Below the pieces are notes generated by a model. That model saw only the letters and a program-made list of their open reading frames with translations. It made no database searches and was not told the origin of the DNA. This document shows positions 1 through 10,200 of a stretch of DNA of 64,000 nt, one piece after another (within the stretch, counting starts at the first letter, position 1; each line of letters opens with the position of its first letter). Source of the stretch: Neonectria sp. B-13. Taxonomy: Eukaryota > Ascomycota > Sordariomycetes > Hypocreales > Nectriaceae. The translations under genes were made by a program, and so were the position numbers. The DNA is taken from assembly GCA_002682825.1 (NCBI GenBank), contig NOKP01000016.1, forward strand, positions 787,593 through 851,592. The letters are read 5' to 3'.

Positions 1-652
1 AGGCTCTGAGTATTCGTAGGTACGAAGCACAGAGGTTGTTGGTCGTCAGACATACTACTACTGTGGGGTCTAGCGGGTTCTATTCATCCACCACGTCCAA
101 CGTCGTCGCGCTCCATATTAGATTGTCCCACTAGGCCCCTTGGCCCCTCCCCCGGCTTCTAGAAGGACGACATGGGGAACCGCCTCTTGCGCCTCTGAGA
201 GCTACTGTGTTGATCTACACTGCATCGAATGCAATTGACATATTAGTTCCGATGTCTGAGACACCATATCGGATAGTTTCTGTGGATTGGGGATGGTTCA
301 GCTTCCTCATCAACTCGCACTAACTACCTCGCCGTGGTGCACACTCGGCCAAACCATGTGAAATAGGGTATTCATGTAACTGTATAAACCAAGGCTGTTT
401 CAAGTTCCAAAACAAACACCAATGTCGTTATCATCGTCTTCGTTGTCGTTGAGCCAATCCCATATGCCTAATCCCTAGGTATCCAACCCATTTTGTACAT
501 CCATGATTCCTGTCAGCAGCGCCCGTTCCAACTCAAATCTCATTCTGGCCAAAATGTCATGCATTCGCCCACACCTCTTCACACACAATCTTTCCGTTTC
601 ATCCGAGCCATCCAAAACAGGGCCATCGCACAGAGTCTAAGCCACCCGCTCC
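1..652. other. Left-edge intergenic sequence
   Basis: No coding frame here has a family motif or an acceptable gene structure. The sequence is mixed in composition and lies downstream of the small cysteine-rich gene that ends at 653 on the minus strand, so its right part may hold that gene's 3' untranslated region. I see nothing else. Confidence 0.5.
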
Positions 653-850
653 TCACTGACAAATACAGCACCCAACTGAACACCACCGCGTTGATTGCCA
701 CCGGTCATTCTTCCCCTCGCATTGCGCACAGTCCTCAGGGATTGTCTTGACCTCCTCCCGACGTTCTGAACAATCGTCCCGATAGCATCGCGTGTTTCCC
801 CGTGTGACCCGGTGTCCGCACTTGTACTCGACTACCATCCGAAGACACAT
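653..850 (-). CDS. Small cysteine-rich MC...CGH protein (65 aa)
   Basis: This is a single-exon frame of 65 residues. I start it at the ATG at 850 rather than at the longer open frame upstream, because the protein then begins Met-Cys like two other small proteins in this window. Visible cysteines are C2, C11 (followed by Gly-His), C22, C27 and a C41-x2-C44 pair, which looks like a zinc-binding scaffold. There is no signal peptide or membrane segment. Many filamentous fungi encode short proteins starting with Met-Cys and carrying a Cys-Gly-His about nine residues later. I know of no assigned function and do not propose one. The gene is too short for coding statistics to help, so the support is the shared cysteine spacing with the genes at 1940-2179 and 15456-15773. 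Confidence 0.5.
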   Translation of the reverse strand: MCLRMVVEYKCGHRVTRGNTRCYRDDCSERREEVKTIPEDCAQCEGKNDRWQSTRWCSVGCCICQ

Positions 851-1939
851 CGGCGTAGTAATGCGACAGGCAGACGTAGTTTTCCCAAGGAAGCGAAGAC
901 TGAAAAAAATCTGGCAGATAGATGATAGGTAGGTAGGTAGTCGCCTGACAAGCGAACAGATGCTGGTTTCAGTGTTGCTGGCAGTTGTATGATGGGCAAT
1001 AGATGGATGCGATACTACCACAAGACTTCATGACTGGCTTCTTTCCTTGTCCTTTGTTGCATAGACGACAGGACAGGAGAGGGTCGGTTAGCACAGGCTA
1101 GCAAAGGATGACAATGATTGATGGTGATGGTGGTGATGATGGTGCTGACAGTGAATCGGGTTTCGTGTTTCGGCTGGTTCCAGCGTCGGTCAGCCGGGCT
1201 TTATTATTTTCGTTGTTAGGAACCGCAGGACCGGGACGGATGCTGCCTTTATAAAACTAGAACGCCCAAGGAAAATGGGAAGAGCCGAACGCCGGCAGTC
1301 ATGCACTCTACGAATGTGTGTGTGTGGTGACCCCAACAAGCCACTATGGGCTGAGCTGAGCTGAGCTCGTACCGACAATTGAAACAGTCAGTCAAACAGT
1401 TACCAAGAAAACCAACGGGTGGGCGTCCGAGGCAGCCGGGCTAGCACAGAAGGAGGATGGACGGGAAACCCAAGGTGCCATGACGTGGACCTCGTGCGGG
1501 ATGAGCGGAGGGGCGGAGGGCCGAGGACGGAAAACAAACAGCATGGAAGCCAATGAAGACCATGACGCGGCTGTCTTGGCCAATCGTGGTGGGTGGCGAT
1601 GATCCAGGTGACTCCAGTTGGATACGAGAAGACTTCGTAACTTACGCCTGCTCAGGGCTCGATGCGGTTCAGGAATGGAAGGGCCTGTGCCACAAGCGGA
1701 AGTATAACGAACGGACGTAAGCTGGATTACAGACTAGGGACACGGCGATGACGAGGAGCAGACACGTTTATAAATAATTATATATAGTCATGTTGTCGCT
1801 GTGCAGTAACTACCTCTGCGTGTAGTAATAGTTGGCTTGCGATCACCGCCTCATGCCAAACGCCAAACGCCAAGTACCCTTGCCTTGCTGCACCTCTCGT
1901 GTCGACACACGAGATAATTAGACCCTGCTACAGGTGACA
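851..1939. other. Intergenic region between two small minus-strand genes
   Basis: There is no supported gene. It contains a short imperfect GGT/GAT-rich tract near 1115-1145 and an AT-rich stretch of TATA-like character at about 1767-1786. The part next to 850 should hold the promoter of the 65-residue protein. Confidence 0.45.
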
Positions 1940-2179
1940 CTAGTACCATCGCTGCTCCAACCTGTCACTCACCACCATGATCACTCTTCTCATCGAACCC
2001 AACCATCGCTTGAGAACACTGTTCCCCTTGTTCAAGCATCCCCGGCACCCGAAATCGTGCGCCATTACCATGTCACTACGTCGAAACCAGCACTTCAACG
2101 GCTGTTTCTTGCGACCGCACGGCGAACGCGAGGTCCTGATGTGGCCGCAGTCGAAGCTTTCGATTCGACGATAGCACAT
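1940..2179 (-). CDS. Small cysteine-rich MC...CGH protein (79 aa)
   Basis: This is a single-exon frame of 79 residues starting at the ATG at 2179. It begins Met-Cys and has Cys11-Gly-His13, exactly the spacing of the 65-residue protein at 653-850. Further cysteines follow at 21 and 30, then a C45-x2-C48 pair. The C-terminal third is basic and lacks cysteines. The cysteine layout suggests a small zinc-binding protein; the function is unknown. An open frame on the opposite strand covers the same bases but shows no motif. This copy lies just downstream of the assembly scar at 2291-2404, so its promoter sequence may be disturbed in this assembly. Confidence 0.55.
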   Translation of the reverse strand: MCYRRIESFDCGHIRTSRSPCGRKKQPLKCWFRRSDMVMAHDFGCRGCLNKGNSVLKRWLGSMRRVIMVVSDRLEQRWY

Positions 2180-2603
2180 GATGGAATGAGATTAATGAGT
2201 TGCAACGCAGTGTTTGTAGACTGAATGGCTCAAGGAACGAATTCTACTTGGGACGTGATCTGGTATTTAACAACCCCCCCCCGCCCCCCCCTTGAGACGT
2301 AGCGAATGTCCTTTGAGCCGCAGTGAGATCCTGTTCAGNCCCCCCCCCTCCCCCCCCTTGAGACGTAGCGAATGTCCTTTGAGCCGCAGTGAGATCCTGT
2401 TCAGCTTGGAATATGTCTTAGCGCACAGTCCCTTCATTGTCTATCAGAACAAGAGATAGGACATGGAACTGAACATTGATGCGTTTCATTGTTCTTACTG
2501 CACAAGGCATGATATCATTTTTTGTACCCTAACGCCGTGCTATGAGCAACCCACTGTACACAGATGGCCGTCCTGACCGAGGATCCTACTGTTACCCATG
2601 GGA
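2180..2603. other. Intergenic region containing an assembly scar
   Basis: It lies between the 79-residue minus-strand gene and the 3' end of HAS1. It holds poly-C runs, the only ambiguous base of the window (N at 2339) and a 48-bp direct repeat described separately. No gene is seen. Confidence 0.6.
2291..2404. repeat. 48-bp direct repeat around a single N
   Basis: The bases at 2291-2338 and 2357-2404 are identical over 48 bp. They are separated by one N at 2339 and a run of C with one T. A similar C run broken by one G (about 2274-2290) precedes the first copy. An exact repeat joined through an N next to a homopolymer is the usual mark of two contig ends that overlap but were joined as if by a gap, rather than of a biological duplication. 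Confidence 0.8.
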
Positions 2604-4432
2604 CTACCTGCTGAACTTGCCCTGCGTCTGCTTTGGTTGACTGCCATACGGCCTCCGTCCCTGCGGCTTCTTGTCCCGGCTCATGCTGGCGCCCAGCGTA
2701 ATTTCCACGCGGGGCGGCGTCGAGAAACCGAAGCTCTTGGCCACCCTGGCGAGGTCCAGCTTGTTGATGTCGAAAACGCTGCGCAGCGAGTGCGACGCGT
2801 ATGCGTGAAGGTAGCTGCGGTATCCGTCCTTGGCGCTCTTATTGAGGTAGTAGTTCTGGCTGATGAGCTTCTCCAGCTGCGACTGGACATTGACGATCTT
2901 GTTGGCGGGGAAGTCGAACTCAACGACAGGCACGCGCGCCGACTTCAGATGCGACAGGAACCCAACCTCATTAGGCTGCAGGAACATGAGCGAACGACCC
3001 TTGCTGTTGTTTCCACGAGCTGTTCGACCGACTCGGTGGATGTAGTCGCGAGGGTCATCCGGAGGGTCAAACTGAACGATCCAGTCAACAGAGGGGATCT
3101 GTAGTGGCATTAGTAACAAGCGCATCAGTTGAGGGGCTCACTATGACTTACATCGAGACCACGGGCTGCCACATCAGTGCAGATCAGAGTACCCTGCTTG
3201 GCATTGCAGAACTCAAAGAAGGTGTTGGTGCGCTTCTGCTGCTTCTGCTTTCCGTGGAGGTCGAGGACGGGAAGGTCGATGTAGTTGAGCAGCTCGGAGT
3301 GGTACTTGACACACGCACAACTGCTGAAGAAAACAATCACCTTCTTCTTGAGGTTGCGCTTCAGGAAGGAGAACAAGAGGAGGAACCGCTTGTCGGCCTC
3401 ACAGACGACATAGCCCTGCTCCAGACCCTCCACAGTGCTATACTGCTTCTCCTCGTCGACGTTGATGTACAGAGGTCCAGGTCGCAGCGAGATACGCGCC
3501 AGGTCTTCGACCTTGGTGGTCTGAGTGGCTGAAAACAACATCGTCTGTCGGTCCTCCTTGGGGAGCACCTTAATAATCTGTCGCATCTCGTCCTCGAAAC
3601 CGATCTCAAGAATTCGATCCGCCTCGTCGATGACCAGGGACTTGAGGTTCTTGAAGACGAAGGCCGTGTTTTGCAGGTGATCGAGTAGTCTCCCGGGCGT
3701 TGCGATCAGAAGGTTGACACCCTTGGAAAGCTTCTCCGCCTCAGCTCGTCGGTTGGCGCCGCCGATGACAATGCCGTATGTTTGAGAATGATGGGCCATG
3801 AGCTCTCGAGCAACGCCGAAGATTTGAAGGGCCAGCTCGCGGGTGGGAGAAACCACAATGACACCGGTACCATTGCGGGGCTTGAAGCGGAGGGAGCACA
3901 GCATCTCAATGACGGGGATCAAGAACGCCAAAGTCTTTCCAGAACCCGTCTTGGCAGCACCGAGAACATCTCGACCAGCCAGCGAAGGGGGGATACCCCT
4001 CCTCTGAATCTCCGTCATCGTCGTGAAGCCCATCTCATCAATCGCCTTCATCGTCTTTTCGGAGAGGCTAAGCTCTTTGAACGATTGCGCCTCGGCTCCT
4101 GCGACGGGAGGTAACGTGAGCTTTCCGCCGTCAGGTAGATCTGAGTTGGCGTTGGCGTCGTTTCCCTTCAACTCGTCGTCCTCATCCTCATCTCCGGACT
4201 CGTTTTCATTGACCTCGGCCTCCTCATCGTTGTCGGCCTCGGCATCGTCTTCGTCCTCGTCGTCGTCAGAGGACTCGGCTTCTGGCTCTTCGCGGGGCTC
4301 TGGCTCCTCGGGCTTGGTGCGCTTGGTCTTCTTTGACTTTTGGGGAATGCTGGCAGCAGACCTCTTTCTGTTAGCCACCTCGACTCCATTGGAGCCCTTG
4401 AACTTGCGCTTCTTGCTGTCTGCGAAATCCAT
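2604..4432 (-). CDS. HAS1: DEAD-box ATP-dependent RNA helicase HAS1
   Basis: Exons are 4432-3152 and 3098-2604, giving 591 residues, and the 53-nt intron (3099-3151) has GTAAGT, a CTAAT branch site and CTACAG. HAS1 is a nucleolar helicase needed for pre-rRNA processing and for release of U14 snoRNA from pre-40S particles. After an acidic low-complexity N-terminus (about residues 40-95) come the Q-motif region, the Walker A-type [18 protein letters not shown], the DEAD motif within [15 protein letters not shown], and HRVGRTARG. The intron separates the motif V region (ARGLD) from the motif VI region. The C-terminus is basic, as in the family. Length fits fungal orthologues. It diverges from the KH-protein gene at 5553, with 1.1 kb between them. 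Confidence 0.95.
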
Positions 4433-5552
4433 CTTTGCTGTGGGATGCTTGATGCTGCACCAGTCGATCGGTCAACTGGGGGGCGCTGAATGCTAGGAAA
4501 TTTTCTTATCGCAAAAAAAGTTTGAGTGGAATCTCTGATAACGGACGGGAGGTTGTTCCTGCTCCGAGCCTATGGACGACGAATGAGCGGCGAGTGGTTG
4601 CGACAGTGCCTGCTTTCCCGAATTTCCTCAACCGGAGTGGATCTGCGGCAAGAGCTCTGCTGACACCTAGTCAACCAGGTTTAGCGCCAGGGCCGCTTTC
4701 ACATGGACCCTGACAAGGCTGCGACTCTGTCAGGTGACTATTTGTACAAAGGAGTACAGTTGAATGAGGCTGAAGTGGTTTTGGTATGTGGCGGTGCTAG
4801 ATATTTCTGTCTCAAGGGCCCCGGTAGTTGGGCTTGCCACTCGAAGAACTGGCCAAACATCTGCGAGAACATGAGCTAGAAGCCGAGACATTACTTGTTT
4901 TATTATAATTGTGTGCCTAACCAGCCACGCCCCAGGGCACGCTGCAAAATGATACGGAGAAGTGAAAAAAGTGACTTAAAGTCCTCCAGGTGCCATAAAA
5001 TATGCACGTCTCCATTGATACAGCCCCAGTTGGGCATAGCGCCAGGTCACGCCCCTCGGGAAAAAAGCGACACTCTGACACTCAGATGGCTCGGGTCAAC
5101 TCAACGATTCTTTCGACTCGAGTTTGCTCGTCTCTAGTGCGCATCACCTTTTCGCAAAATCTCTTGTTCACACGGGCAGCCCATTCTTTGTGTCGCCGCG
5201 ACAGCCTGTACTGCTCTGAGTGATTCGCTTGTTCCGCTTGTCACGTTTCCCACACGTGATCAACTGCGGGATACCTCTGCGTGAGCGTGGCGCAAACACC
5301 CGGCTCTGACCTCAACGACGAAAATTGTGATCCGTCCCTCAGCCTACACATCGAACACCTGCCATTTAGACAGTTTCCTAGTCGCTGTCGCCTTCGTTCA
5401 TCTCCTCGGACCACGAATCATTATCACAAGCGCTCCCTGGCGCTTCCTCGCTGCGCCCTTGCTCCTCGCTCGATCGCTCCCGCATTCCCTGCCCGAAATC
5501 GCTGAACGCAGGCCTCGTCGTTGTAATCGCGCTCGCTCAACAGGTGCCCACG
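4433..5552. promoter_or_regulatory. Divergent intergenic region of HAS1 and the KH-protein gene
   Basis: This 1.1-kb stretch must hold both 5' regions. It contains CACGTG (in CACACGTGATC near 5252-5262), a possible bHLH-factor site, and a pyrimidine-rich leader just before 5553. No convincing TATA box is seen. Both neighbours are RNA-metabolism genes, so shared growth control is possible but not shown. Confidence 0.45.
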
Positions 5553-7470
5553 ATGGCAGAACAACGCCCTGATATCCAGAGTATCCTGGCCGCATTGGGT
5601 ATGTTACAGCGACACAGTCGAGAACAACGAGCAACTACTAACTTTTGACTTCAGCATCACAGCGACCACCCGCATCGACACAGACGCCGCCTGGTGCTGC
5701 TAGCCAGGCCTACCCTCCTCCGTCAGTCCCAGCCCAACCCGCTTCCGCCTACCAGCCTGCTCTTGGCGCTCCTAGCTACGGTGCCCCCGGCTATGGTGGA
5801 TTGCCTGCACCTGCGTCGAGCGGAAATGTCGACCTGAGCGCCATTCGCCCAGTCAACTCCGGAACTGTCAGCATTGCGGATGCGATAGCGCAGGCCAAGG
5901 CTTACGCCGCTGAGAAGGGCGTTGCCTCGTACGATCGCCCCCTTGTCTATGCCGCCGACTCGAGAGGCCCGGACCGACCCTACCAGCGATCTCGATCGCG
6001 ATCGCCAGCCCGAGACGAGTTTCGGGATGGAGTGAACCCTTACAGAGACGAGCGCCGTCCCGACCGTGGTGGGCCTGGAAGGAACTTCGAGCGGGAAAGA
6101 TCCTTCTCTCCCGGTCCTCGTGGTAATGCCTTTTCTCCTCGTGGAGGGAACGGACGGGAGAGATCTCCCCTCAGAGGAGGAGGAGGAGATGAGAACTCAG
6201 AAACCATTCAGATCGAATCCAGCTTAGTTGGTCTCATCATTGGCCGTCAAGGAGAAAACCTTCGTCGGATCGAGGCAGACTCGAATTGCCGTGTTCAGTT
6301 CTTGGCTGCAACTGACGGTGGCCCCTTCCGCCAATGCAAAATCACCGGCCCACGACATCGCCGGGCTGAAGTAAAGGAGGCTATCAACCGTATCATTGAG
6401 GACAGTGGAATGGGCGCTCTGAACCGTACCAACGAAAAGCCACGCGATCCCAACAAGGGTGGCGCGACAGCTCTCCGGGAGGGTGAAGATCACATGCAGA
6501 TCATGGTCCCAGATCGTACCGTGGGTTTGATTATCGGTCGTGGTGGCGAAACCATTCGGGATCTCCAGGAACGATCAGGATGCCACATCAACATTGTCGG
6601 TGAATCAAAGAGCGTTAACGGGCTCCGACCGGTCAACCTCATCGGCACTCGTGAAGCAGCAGCTCGAGCCAAGGACTTTATCATGGAAATTGTCGACAGC
6701 GACAGCCGAGGCGATGCGCCACCCGCCATCAAGAAGATGGGAGGAGGTGGCGGTGGAGGAGCAGGGCCAGGAATGGGAGCAGGAGCAGGAGCAGGAGCAG
6801 GAGGAGGGATGGGAGCGCCTGTCAGCCGAAATGACGGCCCTCCTCGTGATATGGGAGCCGGTGGCCCAGACAAGATCAACGACGCGGTCTATGTGCCTTC
6901 TGATGCCGTAGGTATGATCATCGGCAAGGGCGGCGAGACGATCCGTGAGATGCAGAATGTCACCGGGTGTAAGATCAATGTTGCGCAGCCGTCCGGACCT
7001 GGAGAGGTCCAGAGGGAGATTGCCCTGATTGGTAGCCGCGATAGTATCGCTCGTGCCAAGCTGGCCATTGAGGAGAAGGTCGAAGCAGTGGTAAGGATCC
7101 ATCGACCCTTGATCATTGTACAACGATAGCTAACCGTCCGATAGCGCCAAAAGGGTAGCGGAGGGGGAGGGGGAGGAGGAGGCCGTGGTGGCGGACGTGG
7201 CCATCAGGATTCTGAGCGAAACAACTACTCCCAGCAGGGACCTAGTGCTACTACTGACCAACCCCCCCAAGCTGCTTCAGCAGATGGACAGGACCCATAC
7301 GCTCAATGTAGGCGACCTTGCTACCTGAGATGAGACCATGACACTGACGAGAAGCAGATGGTGGCTACCAGAACTACGTTGCCCTGTGGTACCAGTCTCT
7401 GGTATACCAGCAACAACAGGGCGGACAAGACGCTCCTCCTGCCGGAGCGCCGGCTCCTGGAGCACCGTGA
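5553..7470 (+). CDS. Triple-KH-domain RNA-binding protein (FUBP/KSRP-like)
   Basis: Exons are 5553-5598, 5655-7090, 7145-7307 and 7358-7470, giving 585 residues. All introns are GT-AG and the first has a consensus CTACTAAC branch site. The start ATG opens a 15-codon first exon (MAEQRPDIQSILAAL). The N-terminus is Pro/Ala/Tyr-rich and is followed by an Arg/Ser- and Gly-rich stretch (about 115-190). Three KH domains follow at about 195-255, 294-360 and 424-490, each with the nucleic-acid-binding loop (GLIIGRQGE, GLIIGRGGE, GMIIGKGGE). A Gly/Ala/Met-rich linker separates KH2 and KH3. An RGG-type tail and a short aromatic block (YQNYVALWYQSL) end the protein, recalling the Tyr/Trp motifs of animal FUBP C-termini. 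It probably binds single-stranded mRNA or DNA; the target is unknown. Confidence 0.93.
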
Positions 7471-10200
7471 TGTCTCTCCTCAGCGGCGACCGCACGCTTT
7501 CATGATTGGGTGACTTTGATTGAGCTCTAGTCCGCAAGTGCCGCGGATAGAGCACCATCCAAGATGGCCTGGTTTGATTGACGTCGCCTTGTGCTTCTGA
7601 CATTATGCCCAGCAACACATGACATCCTTGTGGAGTCCACGACTGTACAGCATCTCCCCCCATTTCATTTCTTGAGGATCCTTTCGACTCAAGGTCCGCT
7701 TGCTTTGATGAACGTATATCCTTTGATTCGACCGCTCTTTCGACACTAACACTGAGGTGCCAATGCGGGAGCGACATCCATGGTTGTTGTGCTTTTTTGC
7801 CTTCGTTGCTTTCGTATGAGCCGAGAGCGCGGGCAGATGCTTGAAACCCGGGCAGGGACAGCGGCCTCTTTCGTCTCGGCATTTCGTACCATACGCATGA
7901 ATTCTCGGGGATGCCAGCTACAGCTCACGACTTGACGTCTTGATGATTTCCTTGCCGAATTCTGATGCCAGCTTGTCCATGGACATGACGTACATCTTGA
8001 ACCTCATTGCAACTCCCACCCCCCGTGGTGCGCCTGGAGAGGTGAAACCAACCACTTCTAGATTGGCTTCATGACTGATTTTGAGCGTACGAATCGGTGC
8101 CTACAATCGACCCTGAACTAGAGGCATCTCTGGTCCTTGAACAAAACCGTACAAGCTGGTTTCCTCCTCTTTCTCTTTGCATGTATGCTGCACCTGCGTC
8201 TACGTTCCCGTCGGCGTTCTGTGTTTCTGTTTTGGGCTTGTGTTCAGCTTGCCTATAAACTTGTTTCTTGTTTGCCCCATGGAGGGAATGGATCCAGTTG
8301 GTGGTGGGCAACCCGGAAAGGAGTTGGGGAAAGAAAATTGCAGTATAATGGTTACTATATTTCGTATAATCCATGGACGTATTCGTACAGATGGCCCCTA
8401 CATGATAGTCCTTGTGAAAGATGATGCATGTGAACTCTGCCTCCTAGAACACTTCCTCTCTTGCCCGTTCTCTCTTATTATTCCTTTGCACGACCAGTAG
8501 TGAAGAGCCGACAGGAGTCTTGATCGACCTAGTAGCAACCAGCTTGTTGGCGGAGTCTTGACGACAGAATGAGGGAATGCCGCTCGGTGTCCAAACGAGC
8601 AAGGGACATGCAACTCAGCCCTGATCCAGATACTGCTTCTGATACCGAAGGTGATTTATAGCTCACTGACAGCCTAGAATTAGGGCGTTAGGGTCTTACG
8701 AAGGAATGGAACTAAAGGATTTAGCCACTGGCTGGACGTGGATCCGGCTCCTTGGTTCATCACATCTGGATACATTCTGCCGTTCCGAAGATAACATGTC
8801 GAGAACTTGACATTGCTAGGACTTTTGTTCTTGGGGCATCGGGGCTGGTGTAAGCCAATACTCCACCTTTAGCTACCCACGTGGGCTCTGCCGTTAAACG
8901 ACGTCGGTTTTTTGTGTGCAAGGTTGTTGTTCTTGAGTATGCGGCGACTGGCTAGAGTATGAATCCTATCCATCCTTTGGGGAGCCGGCCGGTTAGGGTA
9001 GGGCAATTTGGGCGCTTTCTCGTGTGTTGGTTCGCCATGAAGAGAGTCTGCTGTTTTTCTGCCTGTATCTGCACCCTGACCAGCTACAGGGGCAATGTTA
9101 ATTAAAGGGTGTTTTATTTGTATACTTGGGGGCGAATCCGCTTGGCGTGTGTTGCGAGAACCGTTGAAGAGGGCCAGACCGAAAGGCCACCGATATCGAT
9201 CCTTCGCCTAGCAACCTGCCAGATCCTGGTCGCTGCAAGTGATTATTTCGTGTCTGGCTTGCGCACGTGGAACGTCGTGCGTCTCTGACTGGATCCGAGC
9301 TTTCCTAGGATGCATAGTTCCGTCCAGTCTCTGGCTGCACAGCGGGCACGATGCTGCTACGGAGGATTCGGCCCCCTCGAGAGAGTTATATACCGAGACG
9401 AGAGCGACTAAGGAACGAAAGGATGGTTGGTTAACAAGGGGACCTGCAGCCTTGGGTTATGCATAGAACATAGTTGATAGTGGGTTGAAGGCCAAGATCC
9501 ACAGGTTTCCGTCGTCACCGGAAGGATGAGAGAGGTCACTGCAAGGTTCAGCGCCCGATGTTAAGGTTGTCATGAAGCTTACTGCAGTGTAACATTCCAG
9601 ACCTATACGCCTCTGATACGTGGAGCGCTGATGTAACATGAGACGGCATTTGGTATCGCCCTATAGACCACGCCGAGGACTGTTAGTCTCGCTATTGATC
9701 ATTTCATGTAGTTTCCAAGCGCTGATCCTTCAGCTTGAAATCGCTGGAATCCCATAATGGAGAGGCCGACGATCCTTTCGAGCATGACATAGGTTCCTCG
9801 TGCGTCACCCCCGGGCCTTCCTTGTTTCAACTTGACAATTTGGGTACAATTGAAAGCGCCAGATGCTGAAGTCATGCTCTAAAGGGCTGACAAGCCAGGG
9901 CATTCATTGCCTTCGAAGGATGCAAATAGTGTGGGGTCGGCCAGCTTCCTCACGGCTTACGACCTACAGCTATCCTTGTATGTCGTCTCTAGTAACTCCC
10001 CTTTCCTCGATAACTGGGTTGCTGCACATGGAGATGCCGCTTGGTAGATGTTGGGATAAAAAAGAGACGACTGGGGCGACGATGTCAGACTAGATATGGC
10101 AGCGTAGGTCCAAGCCATACATAAGAAGCTGGGTCTTCGCTTCGCATCCCATCGACGAAATTAGTTGTCACTCAAACAGCAAGGTCAGCAACAAACCAGA
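7471..10200. other. Gene-poor 2.7-kb interval
   Basis: It lies between the KH-protein gene and the CBM18/killer-toxin-domain gene. The left part should contain a 3' untranslated region and the right part the promoter of the gene at 10201. The open frames are short, without motifs, and lie on both strands of the same bases. The palindrome CCCACGTGGG (8876-8885) is the only notable motif. No gene, RNA or transposon is supported. Confidence 0.5.
8876..8885. promoter_or_regulatory. CCCACGTGGG palindrome (E-box core)
   Basis: This perfect 10-bp palindrome is centred on CACGTG, the core bound by fungal bHLH regulators. It lies 1.3 kb upstream of the gene at 10201 with no gene between. A role is only a possibility, since such sites occur by chance. 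Confidence 0.25.

Noticed and set aside
3104..3532. 142-codon plus-strand frame over HAS1
   Set aside because: It is the antisense shadow of the conserved helicase core, whose motifs on the minus strand are unmistakable.
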